Below the pieces are notes generated by a model. It was not told where the DNA came from. It saw only the letters and a program-made list of their open reading frames with translations, and did not search any database. 64,000 nt of DNA from Pseudomonas sp. RIT288 (GTDB taxonomy: Bacteria > Pseudomonadota > Gammaproteobacteria > Pseudomonadales > Pseudomonadaceae): positions 434,001 through 498,000 of the forward strand of contig NZ_JFYN01000012.1 of assembly GCF_000631985.1 (NCBI RefSeq). The letters are read 5' to 3'. The first letter of the stretch is position 1, and each line of letters begins with the position of its first letter. The translations under genes and the position numbers were made by a program. This document shows positions 40,282 through 49,984 of this stretch, one piece after another.

Positions 40282-41538
40282 TTAGTAATCGATTGGGTCG
40301 CGGATGATCGGGCAGGTCATGCAGTGGCCGCCGCCGCGACCACGGCCGAGTTCGCCGGCACTGATGGTGATGACCTCGACGCCTGCCTTGCGCAGCAGGG
40401 TATTGGTGTAGGTGTTGCGGTCGTAGCCGATGACCACCCCCGGCTCTACCGCCACCACGTTGTTGCCGTCGTCCCATTGCTCGCGTTCGGCAGCGAAGCT
40501 GTTGCCGCCGGTTTCCACCACGCGCAGTTTCGGCAGGTTGAGGGCTTTGGCCACGGTGTCGAGGAAGGTGCCTTCTTCGCGGCGGATGTCGATGCCGCCC
40601 TGTTTGCTTTCATCAGGACGCAGGGTGAAGGCGACGATCTGGTTGACCACTTCCGGGAAGATCGTCACCAGGTCGCGGTCGCAGAAGCTGAACACGGTGT
40701 CCAGGTGCATCGCGGCGCGGGACTTTGGCAGGCCGGCGACGATGACTTTTTCCACGGCTTTGTTCTTGAACAGGTTCAGTGCCAGTTGGCCGATGGCCTG
40801 ACGGGATGAGCGTTCGCCCATGCCGATCAACACCACGCCGTTGCCGATCGGCATCACGTCGCCGCCCTCGAGGGTCGAGCTGCCGTGATCCTTGTCCGGG
40901 TCGCCGTACCAGATTTCGAAATCGGCGTTGGTGAACTGCGGGTGGAATTTGTAGATGGCAGTGGCCAGCAGGGTTTCCTGGCGACGCGCCGGCCAGTACA
41001 TCGGGTTCAGCGTCACGCCACCGTAGATCCAGCAAGTGGTGTCGCGGGTGAACTGGGTGTTCGGCAGCGGCGGCAGGATGAAGCTGGAGTGGCCGAGGAA
41101 GTCGCGGAACATCTGGATGGTCTTGCCACCGAAGCTGTCCGGCAGATCATCGGCGGATACACCACCAATCAGGTATTCGGCGATGTGTCGCGGCTCAAGG
41201 CTTTTCAGCCAGGATTTCACTTCGCTGATCAGGCCCAGGCCCACCGAGTCGGCGGTGACCTTGCGCTCGAGGATCCAGTCCAGCGCTTCCGGGATGGCGA
41301 CGATGTCGGTCAGCAGGTTGTGCATTTCCAGCACGTCGATCCCGCGTTCACGCATTTTGGTCACGAAGTCGAAGTGGTCGCGCTTGGCCTGGGCGACCCA
41401 GAGCACGTCGTCGAACAGCAGTTCATCGCAGTTGTTCGGGGTCAGCCGCTGGTGGGCCAGACCTGGGGAGCAAACCATGACTTTGCGCAGTTTGCCGGCT
41501 TCGGAGTGGACGCCGTACTTAACTTTTTCCGTGGTCAT
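40282..41538 (-). CDS. arcA: Arginine deiminase ArcA
   Basis: A 418-residue enzyme hydrolysing arginine to citrulline and ammonia. The catalytic cysteine is in the C-terminal [16 protein letters not shown]; other active-site segments are [13 protein letters not shown] and [12 protein letters not shown]. It starts 32 bp after arcD on the minus strand, with GGAGGAT before the ATG. Confidence 0.97.
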   Translation of the reverse strand: MTTEKVKYGVHSEAGKLRKVMVCSPGLAHQRLTPNNCDELLFDDVLWVAQAKRDHFDFVTKMRERGIDVLEMHNLLTDIVAIPEALDWILERKVTADSVGLGLISEVKSWLKSLEPRHIAEYLIGGVSADDLPDSFGGKTIQMFRDFLGHSSFILPPLPNTQFTRDTTCWIYGGVTLNPMYWPARRQETLLATAIYKFHPQFTNADFEIWYGDPDKDHGSSTLEGGDVMPIGNGVVLIGMGERSSRQAIGQLALNLFKNKAVEKVIVAGLPKSRAAMHLDTVFSFCDRDLVTIFPEVVNQIVAFTLRPDESKQGGIDIRREEGTFLDTVAKALNLPKLRVVETGGNSFAAEREQWDDGNNVVAVEPGVVIGYDRNTYTNTLLRKAGVEVITISAGELGRGRGGGHCMTCPIIRDPIDY

Positions 41539-41569
41539 TGCAGTGATCCTCCAGATTAAAAATCAAGGG

Positions 41570-42997
41570 TTACAAGGTCAGGAAGCCGTCGTAGAGACCG
41601 TAGGCAGCCACCAGGGCACCCACGACCACTGCGGCGAAAATCAGCTTCTCGACGTTAGTGAAAATCGGTTGTTTGAGTTCCAGCTTGGCCTTGGCGAACA
41701 GGATCGCGCCGGGTGCGTAGAGCAGGGCCGAGAGCAGCAGATACTTGACCCCGCCGGCATACAGCAGCCACACCGCGTAGATCAGCGCGATGCCGCCGAT
41801 AATCAGATCCTTGCGTCGTTCGGCCGCGAAGCCTTCGTAGCTTTCGCCGCGCACCGCCAGCAACAGGGCATAGGCCGCCGACCACAGGTACGGCACCAGA
41901 ATCATCGAAGTGGCGAGGTAGATCAGCGACAGGTAAGTGCTGGCCGAGAACAGGGTGATGATCAGGAACAGCTGAACCATCGCGTTGGTCAGCCACAGAG
42001 CGTTGACCGGTACGTGATTGGCGTTTTCCTTGCGCAGGAACTCCGGCATGGTGTGGTCTTTGGCGGCGGCGAACATGATCTCCGCACACAGCAGCACCCA
42101 CGACAGCAGCGCCCCCAGTAGCGAGATGATCAGACCGACGCTGATCAGCACCGCGCCCCAGTGACCGACCACATGTTCGAGCACGGCGGCCATCGACGGG
42201 TTCTGCAGCTTGGCCAGTTCCGGCTGAGTCATGATGCCCAGCGACAGCACGTTGACCAGCACCAGGAACAGCAGCACGGTGATGAAACCGATGACGGTGG
42301 CCTTGCCGACGTCGGAACGTTTTTCCGCCCGCGCCGAGAAGATGCTCGCGCCCTCGATACCGATGAACACCCACACGGTGACCAGCATCATGTTGCGTAC
42401 CTGGTTCATCACGCTGCCCAGATCCGGGTTTTTCACGCCCCAGATGTCGGCAGTGAAGATGTCCAGTTTGAAGGCGAAGACTGCTATCAGCACGAACAGC
42501 AACAGCGGCACGACCTTGGCGACCGTGGTCACCAGGTTGATGAACGCCGCTTCCTTGATCCCGCGCAGCACCAGAAAGTGCACGGCCCACAACAGCACCG
42601 AGGCGCCGATCACCGCCGCCACCGTGTTGCCTTCGCCGAAAATCGGAAAGAAATACCCGAGGGTGCTGAACAACAGAACAAAGTAGCCAACGTTGCCCAG
42701 CCAGGCACTGATCCAGTAACCCCAGGCGGACGAGAAACCCATGTAATCGCCGAATCCGGCCTTGGCGTAGGCGTAGACACCGCCGTCCAAGTCAGGCTTG
42801 CGATTGGCAAGGGTTTGAAAGACAAAAGCGAGGGTGAGCATGCCGACAGCGGTGATGGCCCAGCCAATCAATACCGCGCCGACGTCGGCGCTGGCGGCCA
42901 TGTTTTGTGGCAAAGAGAATATCCCGCCACCAATCATTGAGCCGACGACCAAGGCAACCAGTGCACCTAATCGTAGTTTTCCGGGAGCTTCAGACAT
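41570..42997 (-). CDS. arcD: Arginine/ornithine antiporter ArcD
   Basis: A 475-residue APC-superfamily exchanger (about 12-13 transmembrane helices) importing arginine and exporting ornithine. It begins MSEAPGKLRLGALVALVVGSMIGGGIFSLPQ, with the substrate-loop glycines in GSMIGGGIF. I choose ATG 42997 with GGAG seven bases upstream; the frame is open to 43168, but that extension is not membrane-protein-like. It is first gene of arcDABC. A divergent paralogue of identical length starts at 43587. Confidence 0.95.
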   Translation of the reverse strand: MSEAPGKLRLGALVALVVGSMIGGGIFSLPQNMAASADVGAVLIGWAITAVGMLTLAFVFQTLANRKPDLDGGVYAYAKAGFGDYMGFSSAWGYWISAWLGNVGYFVLLFSTLGYFFPIFGEGNTVAAVIGASVLLWAVHFLVLRGIKEAAFINLVTTVAKVVPLLLFVLIAVFAFKLDIFTADIWGVKNPDLGSVMNQVRNMMLVTVWVFIGIEGASIFSARAEKRSDVGKATVIGFITVLLFLVLVNVLSLGIMTQPELAKLQNPSMAAVLEHVVGHWGAVLISVGLIISLLGALLSWVLLCAEIMFAAAKDHTMPEFLRKENANHVPVNALWLTNAMVQLFLIITLFSASTYLSLIYLATSMILVPYLWSAAYALLLAVRGESYEGFAAERRKDLIIGGIALIYAVWLLYAGGVKYLLLSALLYAPGAILFAKAKLELKQPIFTNVEKLIFAAVVVGALVAAYGLYDGFLTL

Positions 42998-43058
42998 TGC
43001 ATGACTCCATTGCAGGAGAGAAGAGTTCACAGCGTAATGCTGTTGTCTGTTAAAACAG

Positions 43059-43072
43059 CTGACTTGGATCAG
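43059..43072 (-). promoter_or_regulatory. Possible ANR (FNR-type) box upstream of arcD
   Basis: The minus strand reads CTGAT-CCAA-GTCAG, a dyad matching the core of TTGAT-N4-ATCAA. It is centred about 68 bp before the arcD ATG; a CATTAC -10-like element 29 bp further down would put the box near -40, as in anaerobic class II promoters. The outer bases differ from consensus. Confidence 0.5.
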
Positions 43073-43408
43073 TTCATGGTCACATTCCATTGTTAATGAA
43101 TGACTTATGAAAAAGCTGATGGCATAAAGCTGCTGCCCGAAAAGGCCTGTTCCAGAGGCTTCTGGCAAATGTGTTTGGGAATTTCTCCTATTACTTTGGA
43201 ATTATCACGCTAGTTGGTTTTCAGCTTTTGGCAAATTTTCCACATCTGTTTTCAGTACAGAATCGAATAATCAGGATTTGCGCACAAAAGCGATTAGTCG
43301 TGCTACGCGTTAGCGTTGTTGGCTATATATAAGAGGGTATTGGCGTTATTCAAAAAACGTACTTACGCTTTATCCGTTTAGTTAATATCCAGAAATAGAC
43401 ACACCGTG
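43073..43408. other. Divergent arcD/arcD intergenic region, remainder
   Basis: An AT-rich stretch with no gene. It should hold the plus-strand promoter of the second arcD; I see no clear -35/-10 or second ANR box. Confidence 0.4.
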
Positions 43409-43538
43409 TGGCGAGGGGATTTACCCCCGGTGGGTGGCGAAGCCGCCCCAGATCCATTCAGCGCGGTGTATCAGGCAGCACGAGTTCTCAGGTTTTGGGG
43501 CGGCTTCGCCCCCCATCGGGGATAAATCCCCTCGTCAC
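43409..43538. repeat. 130-bp imperfect long palindrome (family D)
   Basis: The left arm (43409-43449) contains GTGGCGAGGGGATTTACCCC and GGTGGCGAAGCCGCCC; the right arm (43497-43538) has their complements GGGGCGGCTTCGCCCCCC and GGGGATAAATCCCCTCGTCAC. The ~47-bp centre is not self-complementary. It lies 48 bp before the second arcD start and differs from the other repeat families. Confidence 0.88.
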
Positions 43539-43586
43539 AGGTATAAACAGGTTTCGAGAACCGTTGTCAGGAAAAGGGAGACAAGA

Positions 43587-45014
43587 ATGTCGCAACCGAC
43601 GCAAAAGCTGCGACTGGGTGCGTTGATCGCCCTGGTGGTGGGTTCGATGATTGGCGGGGGGATCTTTTCCCTGCCGCAGAACATGGCCGCCCGCGCCGAT
43701 GCCGGGGCAATCCTGATCGGCTGGGGGATCACTGCCATCGGTATGCTGACCCTCGCGTTCGTATTCCAGACCCTGGCCAACCGCAAGCCCGAGCTGGACT
43801 CCGGGGTCTACGCCTACGCCAAGGCCGGTTTTGGCGACTACATGGGATTTTCCTCGGCCTGGGGTTACTGGATCAGCGCGTGGCTGGGCAACGTCGGTTA
43901 TTTCGTGTTGCTGTTCAGCACCCTTGGTTACTTCTTCCCGGTGTTCGGCCAGGGCAACACGCCTATCGCCATCGGCTGTGCCTCGCTGTTGCTGTGGGCC
44001 GTACATTTTCTGGTGATGCGCGGGATCAAGGAGGCGGCGTTCATCAATCAGGTGACCACGGTCGCCAAGATCGTGCCGCTGATCATGTTCATCGTGATTG
44101 CCGCCGTGGCGTTCAAGGCCGACATCTTCACCCGCGACATCTGGGGCCGCAGCAACCCGAGCTTCGGCGGGGTGATGGATCAGGTGCGCAACATGATGCT
44201 GGTCACGGTGTTCGTGTTCATTGGCATCGAGGGCGCCAGCGTGTATTCGGCGCGTGCGGAGAAACGCAGCGACGTCGGGCGTGCCACGGTGATCGGTTTC
44301 ATCGGCGTGCTGGCGCTGTTGGTGCTGGTCAACGTGCTGTCGCTGGGGATCATGAGCCAGCCCGAACTGGCGACCCTGCAGAACCCGTCGCTGGCGGCGG
44401 TGCTGGAGCACATCGTCGGGCCGTGGGGCGCATTGTTGATCAGCCTCGGTCTGGCGGTGTCGTTGCTCGGCGCGTTGCTGTCATGGGCGCTGCTGTGCGC
44501 GGAAATCCTCTTCGCCACGGCCCGGGACAAGACCATGCCGGCGTTCCTGAAAAAGGAAAACGCCAACCATGTGCCGGTCAATGCGCTGTGGCTGACCAAC
44601 GTGATGATCCAGATTTTCCTGCTGATCACGCTGTTTTCCGCTGGCACCTACACCAGCCTGATTTACCTCGCCTCGTCGATGATTCTGGTGCCGTACCTGT
44701 GGTCGGCGGCGTATGCGGTGTTGCTCAGCGGACGCGGCGAAACCTACGAACATGCCTCGGCCGAACGTACCAAGGATCTGCTGATTGGCGGGATCGCCCT
44801 GTGCTATGCGGTGTGGCTGTTGTATGCCGGCGGGGTGAAGTATTTGCTGCTGTCGGCGCTGCTGTATGCGCCGGGGGTGGTGCTGTTCGCCAAGGCCAAG
44901 CATGAACAGGGCGAGCCGTTGTTCACGCATGTCGAGAAGGGCATTTTCGCCTGCGTGCTGATCGGCGCAGGGCTGGCGGCGTATGGTTTGTACAGCGGGG
45001 TGTTGTCGTTGTGA
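43587..45014 (+). CDS. arcD: Second ArcD-type arginine/ornithine antiporter
   Basis: A 475-residue APC-family transporter, collinear with the arcD at 41570-42997: same length, and most positions identical from LRLGALIALVVGSMIGGGIFSLPQNMAA to the C-terminus. ATG 43587 has AAAGGGAG at good spacing; the upstream extension of the frame runs through the palindrome and is not coding. It is divergent from the arc operon and has no arc enzyme behind it. It could be an alternative exchanger or an arginine importer with different regulation. Confidence 0.92.
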   Translation: MSQPTQKLRLGALIALVVGSMIGGGIFSLPQNMAARADAGAILIGWGITAIGMLTLAFVFQTLANRKPELDSGVYAYAKAGFGDYMGFSSAWGYWISAWLGNVGYFVLLFSTLGYFFPVFGQGNTPIAIGCASLLLWAVHFLVMRGIKEAAFINQVTTVAKIVPLIMFIVIAAVAFKADIFTRDIWGRSNPSFGGVMDQVRNMMLVTVFVFIGIEGASVYSARAEKRSDVGRATVIGFIGVLALLVLVNVLSLGIMSQPELATLQNPSLAAVLEHIVGPWGALLISLGLAVSLLGALLSWALLCAEILFATARDKTMPAFLKKENANHVPVNALWLTNVMIQIFLLITLFSAGTYTSLIYLASSMILVPYLWSAAYAVLLSGRGETYEHASAERTKDLLIGGIALCYAVWLLYAGGVKYLLLSALLYAPGVVLFAKAKHEQGEPLFTHVEKGIFACVLIGAGLAAYGLYSGVLSL

Positions 45015-45053
45015 GGCAGGTTGATCCTGAATCGTTGGTGTCAGTGCAGGCCT

Positions 45054-45121
45054 CTTCGCAAGCAGGCTCGTTCCCACAGGGGAACGCGTTTCAAATGTGG
45101 GAGTGAGCCTGCTCGCGATAG
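45054..45121. repeat. REP palindrome pair (family A)
   Basis: CTTCGCAAGCAGGCTCGTTCCCACA and its near-complement GTGGGAGTGAGCCTGCTCGCGA, with a short centre, lie between the convergent arcD2 and CoA-transferase genes. Confidence 0.88.
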
Positions 45122-45132
45122 CGATTTCAAAT

Positions 45133-46479
45133 TCACCACAACGGGCGATGTGAACCCAGTTCGGTGGCCGGCAACGCCCAGTGCAGCGGCGTCCCGCTGA
45201 TCGTCACCGGTGCCAGCAAGCGGTGCGCCGGACCCCACGGGGTCTGCTCCGGCCGCGAGTTTTGATCCTGCTCATCTTCGGCGCGCAACGCTTCGGTCGG
45301 CCCCGGCCCCTGTTCGATCAACAGCTTGGCGGTACGCGCCAGCGACAAGCGCGCCGAGCCTCCCCGGCCCGTCTTCAATCGCTCCGTCAGAAGCCGTATC
45401 GCACTGGCCGCCATCAAATATCCGGTTGCATGATCCAGCGCCTGCACCGGCAACGGCGTCGGTTTATCGGCGAGCTTCCAGCGCTGCCCGGTCTCGGCGA
45501 TGCCGCTGCTCATTTGCACCAGGCTGTCGAAACCACGACGGTTCTGCCACGGGCCGCTCCAGCCGTAAGCGTTGAGGCAGACGTCGACCAGACCCGGCGC
45601 CAATTGTCGGCGGCGTTCGGCGCCGAAACCGAGGTGTTCCAGGGCATCGGCACGGTAGCCATGTACGAGGATGTCGGCGTCCTTCAACAGGTTTTCGAAC
45701 AGCGCACGATCGGCCGGTTGCTGCAAATCCAGCCGTGCGCAACGTTTGCCCAAGGTGACTTCCGGCACCACGCCCGCCTCGTTCCAGCTCGGCGGGTCGA
45801 TGCGCAGCACATCGGCGCCGAGGCCGGCGAGAAAACGGCTGGCGGTGGGGCCGGCGAGCACGCGGGTCAGGTCGAGCACCTTGATCCCGGCCAGCGGTTG
45901 CGCCACCGAGCCTTGCCATGGTTTGAGAATTTCGTCCTGATCGGTGCTGAAGTGCACCAGCGGCTCGGCACTCACGGCCAACCCCTGCGGATGTTGTTGC
46001 CACTGCGCCCAGCTGCGCATTTCGGCGGCGCAGCCCTTGGCGTCGACCACCGCTTGCTCCAGTTCGGAACTGCTCCATTGCGCGACTTTCGCCGCCATCG
46101 CGGCGCGGTCGGCACAGGCACCGAGTACCCGTTCGGCGGCGGCGCGGTGATGCGGGGCGTTGGTGTGCAGGCGGATCCAGCCGTCCTTTGTCGCATAGTC
46201 GCCGGCGACCGGATCCCACAGCGGCGGGACTTCCCAGCCTATGGGTCGCAACGAAGTGGCGAACCAGAACGAGGCCAGACGTCGATCGACTTCCACCGCG
46301 GGCAAGTGCCCGGTCTGTTGCCGGAGCTGTTCGCTGACGGCCTGACCGGCAGCGCCGATGCTGGCGCAAGCCAGATCGGTCACGGCAAACGCCGAGGGCA
46401 GGGCGCCATGGCCCGTGAACGGAATTGGCGTGTGAGGCAAGCCGAGTGCGGCTTGAATGGACGTGAATAAATCAGTCAT
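45133..46479 (-). CDS. Family III (CaiB/BaiF) CoA-transferase with permuted order
   Basis: A 448-residue protein. The motif that normally opens family III CoA-transferases (AGIKVLDLTRVLAGPTASRFLAGLGADVLRIDPP) is at residues ~197-230, followed by the usual NAYGWSGPWQNRRGFDSLVQMSSGIAETG, where Asp318 aligns with the catalytic aspartate, and LPVQALDHATGYLMA...TGRGGSARLSL. The segment that normally comes after this (KDGWIRLHTNAPHHRAAAERVLG...) is instead at ~98-170. This looks like a circular permutation or half-swap. Substrate unknown; it converges on arcD2. Confidence 0.85.
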   Translation of the reverse strand: MTDLFTSIQAALGLPHTPIPFTGHGALPSAFAVTDLACASIGAAGQAVSEQLRQQTGHLPAVEVDRRLASFWFATSLRPIGWEVPPLWDPVAGDYATKDGWIRLHTNAPHHRAAAERVLGACADRAAMAAKVAQWSSSELEQAVVDAKGCAAEMRSWAQWQQHPQGLAVSAEPLVHFSTDQDEILKPWQGSVAQPLAGIKVLDLTRVLAGPTASRFLAGLGADVLRIDPPSWNEAGVVPEVTLGKRCARLDLQQPADRALFENLLKDADILVHGYRADALEHLGFGAERRRQLAPGLVDVCLNAYGWSGPWQNRRGFDSLVQMSSGIAETGQRWKLADKPTPLPVQALDHATGYLMAASAIRLLTERLKTGRGGSARLSLARTAKLLIEQGPGPTEALRAEDEQDQNSRPEQTPWGPAHRLLAPVTISGTPLHWALPATELGSHRPLW

Positions 46480-46558
46480 CGAAGGCCCTCCGGGAGAGAG
46501 GGCGATGATAGTGCAAAAAAATCTCGGGCCAGATGAAATTCCGGCAGGTGAACACTTA

Positions 46559-46654
46559 CCCCTGTGGGAGCGAGCCTGCTCGCGAAAGCGGTGGATCAGT
46601 CACTTTGATGTTGAATGTGCTGCCGTCTTCGCGAGCAGGCTCGCTCCTACAGGG
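46559..46654. repeat. REP palindrome pair (family A), duplicated copy
   Basis: CCCCTGTGGGAGCGAGCCTG and its complement around a ~35-bp spacer; it lies within unit 1 of the 253-bp duplication. Confidence 0.92.
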
Positions 46655-46668
46655 ATTTTTGCGGTTTG

Positions 46669-46809
46669 CTAGACGCGGAACTGATCCATCAGCTTCATCT
46701 GCTGGCTCGCCAGGGCATTGAGTTGGCTGCTGATCGCCGCCGACTCGGTGGCTTGCTCGGTCAGGGTTTCAGTCACGGTGCGAATCGCCGAGACGTTGCG
46801 GTTGACCTC
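46669..46809 (-). pseudogene. Duplicated 3' fragment of the chemoreceptor gene
   Basis: It encodes the last 46 residues ([16 protein letters not shown]...[10 protein letters not shown]) and stop of the adjacent receptor, without the rest of the gene. It arose by the 253-bp tandem duplication and has no start codon. The base differences from the intact copy are few and mostly silent, so the event is recent or the copies still recombine. Confidence 0.93.
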
Positions 46810-46811
46810 TA

Positions 46812-46907
46812 CCCCTGTGGGAGCGAGCCTGCTCGCGAAAGCGGTGGATCAGTCACTTTGATGTTGAATGTGCTGCCGTCTTCGCGAGCAGGCTCGCTCC
46901 TACAGGG
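46812..46907. repeat. REP palindrome pair (family A), second duplicated copy
   Basis: Identical to the pair 253 bp to the left; it lies directly after the intact chemoreceptor stop. Confidence 0.92.
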
Positions 46908-46921
46908 ATTTTTGCGGTTTG

Positions 46922-49060
46922 CTAGACGCGGAACTGATCCATCAGCTTCATCTGCTGGCTCGCCAGGGCATTGAGTTGGCTGCTGATCGCTGCCGACTCG
47001 GTGGCTTGCTCGGTCAGGGTTTCAGTCACGGTACGAATTGCCGAGACGTTGCGGTTGACCTCTTCGGCCACGGCGCTCTGCTGTTCGGCGGCGCTGGCGA
47101 TCTGCAGGTTCATGTCGCTGATCACGGTCACCGCATCGCTGATCTTGCCCAGCGCGTCCACGGCCTGACGGATCTGCCCGGCGTTGTTGTGCGCCTGAGT
47201 CTGGCTTGAATGCATGGTCGCGACCACGCCACGGGTGCCGGTCTGGATGCGTTCGATCACGATGCGGATTTCTTCCACCGAATCCTGAGTGCGCTTGGCG
47301 AGGTTACGCACCTCGTCAGCCACTACCGCGAAACCACGGCCGCTTTCCCCCGCGCGGGCCGCTTCGATGGCGGCGTTGAGCGCCAGCAGGTTGGTCTGTT
47401 CGGCGATGCTGCGGATCACTTCCAGCACCGAACCGATCTGCTCGCTGTTGACCGCCAGCGCTTCGACTTCGGTCACCGCTTTGCTGACTTCATCGGCCAG
47501 TTGATTGATGTCGCGGGTGCTGCGCTCGATGATCGACAGGCCGTCCCTGGCTGACTGATCGGCGCCCTTGGCGGCGTTGGCCGCGTTCGACGCGCTGTTG
47601 GCGACGTCGTGGGCGGTGGCGCTCATTTCGTTGGACGCGGTGGCGACCTGATCGATTTCGCGGAACTGCACCTGCATGCCTTCGCTGGTCTGGCGGGCGA
47701 TTTCCGAGGACTGATCAGCAGTGCCACGCGCTTCGGTGATGCTCTGTTTGATCTGGGCGATGGTCGGTTGGAGCTTGTCGAGGAAGCGGTTGAACCAGTT
47801 CACCAGTTCGCCCAGTTCATCCCTCTTGGTGTAGTTCAGGCGCTGGGTCAGATCGCCTTCACCGCTGGCGATGTTCTTCAGCATCTCGGCGACGCTGTTG
47901 ATCGGCCGGGTTACCCCCGAGGCGGTGAGCCAGATCAGCAGCAGGCCGACCAGACCAGCCACCACCGCCACCAGCAACGCAGTGATCACACCGGTTTCCT
48001 GCGCGTCGTCGAGCACCGCTTGCAGCTTCACCGAGTCGGCCAGCAGCACCTGTTTCGGCAGGTCGATGACCACACCCCAGGCCCGCGAGTTGCCAATCGG
48101 ATCCACCGGGTACACCGCTCGAATCAGGTCGCCCTGTTCAAGAATCTTCGGCGTGCCGCTGCTGATCAGTTGCAGCAGATCCTTGCCGTCGGCACCGAGG
48201 GTATCGCTGATCTTTTTACCGACCTTGGTCGCGTCGGAACTGTCGGCAGCGAGCACGCCGCTGCCGGAGACGATCAGCATGTGCCCGGCGTTGTTGAACA
48301 GGTTGCGCTGGGAATCCACCGCCGCCGCTTGCAGGGCATCGAGGGCGATGTCGACACCGGCCACGCCGATGGCTTTGCCGTCGACGATCAGCGGCACGGA
48401 AATGGTGGTCATCAACATTTCCTTGCCGCCCACGGTGTCGGCATACGGGTCGAGCAGGCAGGTACGCTTGTTGTCGCGAGGGCAGGTGTACCAACTGTTG
48501 TACGGTGTGCCGCTGAGGCTGAGGGTGGTCTTGGTCATGTCTTCTTCGACCATGATCGTGTTCAGCGCCGAGCCGGCGGCGCGGCTCCAGTAGGTCGCAA
48601 AACGCCCGGCTTCGTTGGACTGGCGCGCGGCGTCGTTGACGAACTCGCTGTCCTTGCCGTCGAGGCCGTCGGGTTCGAAGGCGAGCCAGATGCCGAGCAC
48701 CTTGTCGTTGCGCTCGAACGCGGTTTTCAGGCTCTGGTTCAACTCTTCACGCAGGGCACCGGCGTCCAGCGAACGCTTGGCGGCCATCACCCGCATGTCC
48801 TTGATCTGATCGGCCAGTGCGGTGATCACCGTCAGGCTTTCGCCAAAGGTCTTCTGCACCCGCACCGCTTGCTCGGCCGCCTTGCCCTGCAACAGGTTCT
48901 GCACACTGGCGGTGAGCAGTTGGTTACTGGAGTTGCTGACCAGTTCGTCGTTCTGGTTGGTCTGGTAAATGTTCATGCCGACGATCAGCGCAACCACACC
49001 CAGCAGGCACAGGCCGGAGAGCAGGACGATTTTCAGGCGAATGGAGAGAGAGTCGAACAT
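46922..49060 (-). CDS. Methyl-accepting chemotaxis protein with dCache-type sensor
   Basis: A 712-residue transmembrane chemoreceptor: TM1 (~10-30), a large periplasmic ligand domain (~35-345, with the Cache-like [34 protein letters not shown]), TM2 (~350-375), HAMP, and a cytoplasmic coiled coil whose tip is [39 protein letters not shown] start at ATG 49060 ([12 protein letters not shown]); 25 upstream codons are open but not membrane-like. The ligand is not deducible, though dCache receptors often bind amino acids. Its 3' end is duplicated downstream. Confidence 0.94.
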   Translation of the reverse strand: MFDSLSIRLKIVLLSGLCLLGVVALIVGMNIYQTNQNDELVSNSSNQLLTASVQNLLQGKAAEQAVRVQKTFGESLTVITALADQIKDMRVMAAKRSLDAGALREELNQSLKTAFERNDKVLGIWLAFEPDGLDGKDSEFVNDAARQSNEAGRFATYWSRAAGSALNTIMVEEDMTKTTLSLSGTPYNSWYTCPRDNKRTCLLDPYADTVGGKEMLMTTISVPLIVDGKAIGVAGVDIALDALQAAAVDSQRNLFNNAGHMLIVSGSGVLAADSSDATKVGKKISDTLGADGKDLLQLISSGTPKILEQGDLIRAVYPVDPIGNSRAWGVVIDLPKQVLLADSVKLQAVLDDAQETGVITALLVAVVAGLVGLLLIWLTASGVTRPINSVAEMLKNIASGEGDLTQRLNYTKRDELGELVNWFNRFLDKLQPTIAQIKQSITEARGTADQSSEIARQTSEGMQVQFREIDQVATASNEMSATAHDVANSASNAANAAKGADQSARDGLSIIERSTRDINQLADEVSKAVTEVEALAVNSEQIGSVLEVIRSIAEQTNLLALNAAIEAARAGESGRGFAVVADEVRNLAKRTQDSVEEIRIVIERIQTGTRGVVATMHSSQTQAHNNAGQIRQAVDALGKISDAVTVISDMNLQIASAAEQQSAVAEEVNRNVSAIRTVTETLTEQATESAAISSQLNALASQQMKLMDQFRV

Positions 49061-49290
49061 GGGGCGATCTCGTGAATGAATGAGCAGGTGGCCACGGGAT
49101 GAACTACCCGGTTTGCCAAATCCATTCAGCGCCATGCATTGCTCATCGGCGCGCGGCGAAGGTGCATGAGGCGCTCGCCGACGAACGGTCAGCGCTAAAC
49201 GTTTGCGCAGGGGATTGTGCTGAAAAGGCGATTAATTACAGGGAAGTTTCAGCCTGATGAACGCCGAGGAACTGGTGGTGATGAGGCTGT

Positions 49291-49412
49291 TGTGGCGAGG
49301 GAGCTTGCTCCCGCTGGAGTGCGCAGCGCTCCCCAGCATTCTTACCAACTCGCCGCATGCGAAGGCTTTGCAACGGCTTCGCCGCCGAGCGGGAGCAAGC
49401 TCCCTCGCCACA
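49291..49412. repeat. Palindromic repeat (family C)
   Basis: TGTGGCGAGGGAGCTTGCTCCCG and its complement, themselves containing the internal palindrome GGGAGCTTGCTCCC, flank a ~75-bp centre. A second copy is at 61535. Confidence 0.88.
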
Positions 49413-49426
49413 GGGGGATCTGTGAG

Positions 49427-49819
49427 TCAGGAGGAGGCGATGGTTTCCGGGCGCGACCAGATCCACAGGTTACCGAGGGTCATCCCGGCAATCGCCAGAT
49501 ACACCGGCCAGCCGTGATCGAGCATCACCAGCATCAGTGTCGCGCACAGCAGCATGCTGATCGTGGCGCTGACCTTGGCCTTGCGCGCGATGATCTTGCC
49601 GTTGCGCCAGTTGCTCAGAATCGGCCCGAACAGCCGATGGTTTTCCAGCCAGGCACTCAGGCGCGGCGAGCTGCGGGTCGCGGCCCAGGCGGCGAGCAGG
49701 ATGAACTCGGTGGTCGGCAGGCCGGGCACGACGATGGCGATCAGGCCAATGCCGAGGCTGACGTAGGCCAGCAGGCCGAACAGCAGGCGGGCGAGTTTTG
49801 AGGCGGCGGGTTGCGGCAT
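49427..49819 (-). CDS. ybaN: YbaN family inner-membrane protein (DUF454)
   Basis: A 130-residue membrane protein with two main hydrophobic hairpins (~10-30 and ~85-115) and the family signature GLIAIVVPGLPTTEFILLAAWAATRSSPRLSAWLENHRLFGPILSNW. Its function is unknown; the family is often found near haem- or iron-related genes, and here it lies downstream of haem oxygenase, separated by a REP pair. Confidence 0.9.
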   Translation of the reverse strand: MPQPAASKLARLLFGLLAYVSLGIGLIAIVVPGLPTTEFILLAAWAATRSSPRLSAWLENHRLFGPILSNWRNGKIIARKAKVSATISMLLCATLMLVMLDHGWPVYLAIAGMTLGNLWIWSRPETIASS

Positions 49820-49877
49820 GGGTTCAGCGGTTGCTTCTGAAGCGGAAGGGAGATCTTACAGGTTGTTGCAGTTCCAA

Positions 49878-49966
49878 TGTGGGAGCGAGCCTGCTCGCGA
49901 AAGCGGTGGATCAGCCACATTAATCTTGAATGTGCTGCCGCCTTCGCGAGCAGGCTCGCTCCCACA
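49878..49966. repeat. REP palindrome pair (family A)
   Basis: TGTGGGAGCGAGCCTGCTCG and its complement around a centre much like the one in the 46559 copies (GCGGTGGATCAG...TTGAATGTGCTGCCG), between hemO and ybaN. Confidence 0.92.
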
Positions 49967-49984
49967 AGGGGATTTTATGTTGTG

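Larger units (their letters stand above)
46557..47062. repeat. 253-bp tandem duplication (REP pair plus chemoreceptor 3' end)
   Basis: Unit 1 (46557-46809) and unit 2 (46810-47062) are head-to-tail, 253 bp each, and differ at about three positions. Each holds a family A REP pair and the last ~141 bp of the chemoreceptor gene. Unit 2 is the genuine gene end; unit 1 is the extra copy downstream of it. Confidence 0.97.

Noticed and set aside
38230..40809. Open frame of 859 codons opposite arcB and arcA
   Set aside because: It spans two real genes and the gaps between them on the other strand, so it cannot be a single protein gene.
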